Source of the DNA: Sphingomonas sanxanigenens DSM 19645 = NX02
GTDB taxonomy: Bacteria; Pseudomonadota; Alphaproteobacteria; Sphingomonadales; Sphingomonadaceae
DNA: 64,000 bases
Direction: 5' to 3'
Assembly (NCBI RefSeq): GCF_000512205.2
Contig: NZ_CP006644.1
Coordinates: 4,788,501 to 4,852,500 of the forward strand
Of the stretch, positions 63,825 to 64,000 are shown piece after piece (positions within the stretch are counted from its first letter, which is position 1; each line of letters starts with the position of its first letter). A model generated the notes under the pieces. It was not told the origin of the DNA and did no database searches. It was given only the letters and a program-made list of their open reading frames with translations. Made by a program: the position numbers and the translations under genes.

Positions 63825-63975
63825 CTGTTCAGGCCAGACTTGAAGGGACGGACGGACCGATCTCGACTACGGCTCGAACCAAGGGACACTCGGTCCCGTC
63901 CGTCCGACCGCCGGGGGTGGCCACCCCCGGCGGTCGCCCTTCTGGACTACCAGATCGGGCTGACCGCAAGATGCA
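63825..63975 (-). ncRNA. Candidate bridge RNA region of the IS110 element
   Basis: The noncoding end upstream of the transposase gene is highly structured: a TCTGG/CCAGA hairpin (63940-63953), a perfect 30-bp palindrome (63906-63935), and a long stem 63846-63860 with 63890-63905 (one bulge) closing a 29-nt loop. That loop holds, in minus-strand sense, GTGTCCCTT and GTAGTCGAG, near matches to the two halves of the target (CGTCCCT and GAAGTCGAG). Bridge RNAs of IS110 elements are encoded in exactly this position. No expression evidence exists here. Confidence 0.55.
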
Positions 63976-63989
63976 AGGGACGAACGGAA
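63976..63989. repeat. Right half of REP-like hairpin disrupted by IS110
   Basis: AGGGACGAACGGAA: the first AG is the proposed recombination core, and GGGACGAACGGAA pairs with 62797-62809. Confidence 0.8.
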
Positions 63990-64000
63990 GAGGCTCCTAC

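Larger units (their letters stand above)
62821..63977 (-). mobile_element. IS110-family insertion sequence in a palindromic repeat
   Basis: A ~1155-bp element flanked by the dinucleotide AG (62821-62822 and 63976-63977). Removing one copy with the element restores CCGTTCGTCCC, loop GAGCGAAGTCGA, GGGACGAACGG, a perfect hairpin. There are no terminal inverted repeats, as expected for IS110. It holds one transposase gene and a ~150-bp noncoding end upstream of it. Joining the two ends across the core would give AGATGC-TT-GCATCT. The boundaries are inferred from the restored hairpin. Confidence 0.82.

Overview
The window looks like a chromosomal segment of a sphingomonad-type alphaproteobacterium. 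The evidence is very high GC, ATG/GTG starts with many 4-nt ATGA gene overlaps, two large carbohydrate/oligomer-type TonB-dependent receptors, a TPR-sulfotransferase beside a TonB receptor, and the GC-rich palindromic intergenic repeats usual in this group. Most of it is ordinary core genome. The accessory content is two insertion sequences (IS3 and IS110 families) and several families of intergenic palindromes.

Layout. 1-1255: the N-terminal part of an RTX-type calcium-binding protein that runs off the left edge. 1.6-7.3 kb, minus strand: an SGNH hydrolase, nadB, a small exported protein, an orphan ABC-2 type ATPase and an FHA/pseudokinase protein. 7.4-14.3 kb, plus strand: a CHCC zinc-finger protein, tldD, DUF924 and DUF2007 proteins, the nitrogen-regulated glnK-amtB operon with a clear sigma-54 promoter, a siroheme synthase N-terminal module, a CorA/ZntB-like transporter and an HNH protein. 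14.3-16.7 kb, minus strand: mtnP and an APC permease. 17-21.5 kb: TPR-sulfotransferase and a TonB receptor. 21.56-22.95 kb: an IS3-family element that has split a palindromic repeat, with a 4-bp target duplication. 23.2-28.1 kb: a permease, a FAD oxidoreductase, a Rieske oxygenase and a divergent BetI/TetR regulator with a near-perfect operator between them. 28-32.4 kb: M20 peptidase, amidohydrolase, prmA and an SDR. 32.5-35.2 kb: sdhC-sdhD-sdhA, closed by a terminator with no sdhB. 35.4-38.7 kb: an SBF-like transporter and typA. 38.9-42.9 kb: an otsB-GH15-otsA trehalose/alpha-glucan operon. 42.9-46.6 kb: MscS, QueD-like protein, tRNA-Leu(CAG), an NDUFA9-like protein and uppP. 46.8-53.3 kb: gltD-DUF2059-gltB behind a hairpin that would hide the gltD ribosome-binding site. 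53.4-57.2 kb: a GH53 galactanase with its TonB receptor. 57.4-62.8 kb: pterin dehydratase, zincin, ccmAB, an FeS photolyase and an ABC-2 exporter. 62.8-64 kb: an IS110-family element inside another palindromic repeat.

The most notable items are at the mobile elements. The IS110 element can be excised in silico to restore a perfect 11-bp-stem hairpin. Its 150-bp noncoding left end folds into a hairpin whose loop carries short segments matching both halves of that target, as expected for a bridge RNA. The IS3 element also sits inside a palindrome, of a family with a second, uninterrupted copy at 16.8 kb. Other points worth a look are a Rieske protein whose C-terminus is encoded by an intergenic repeat, a QueD homologue lacking the catalytic cysteine, and the gltD leader hairpin. 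All assignments come from reading the sequence; no database search was run.
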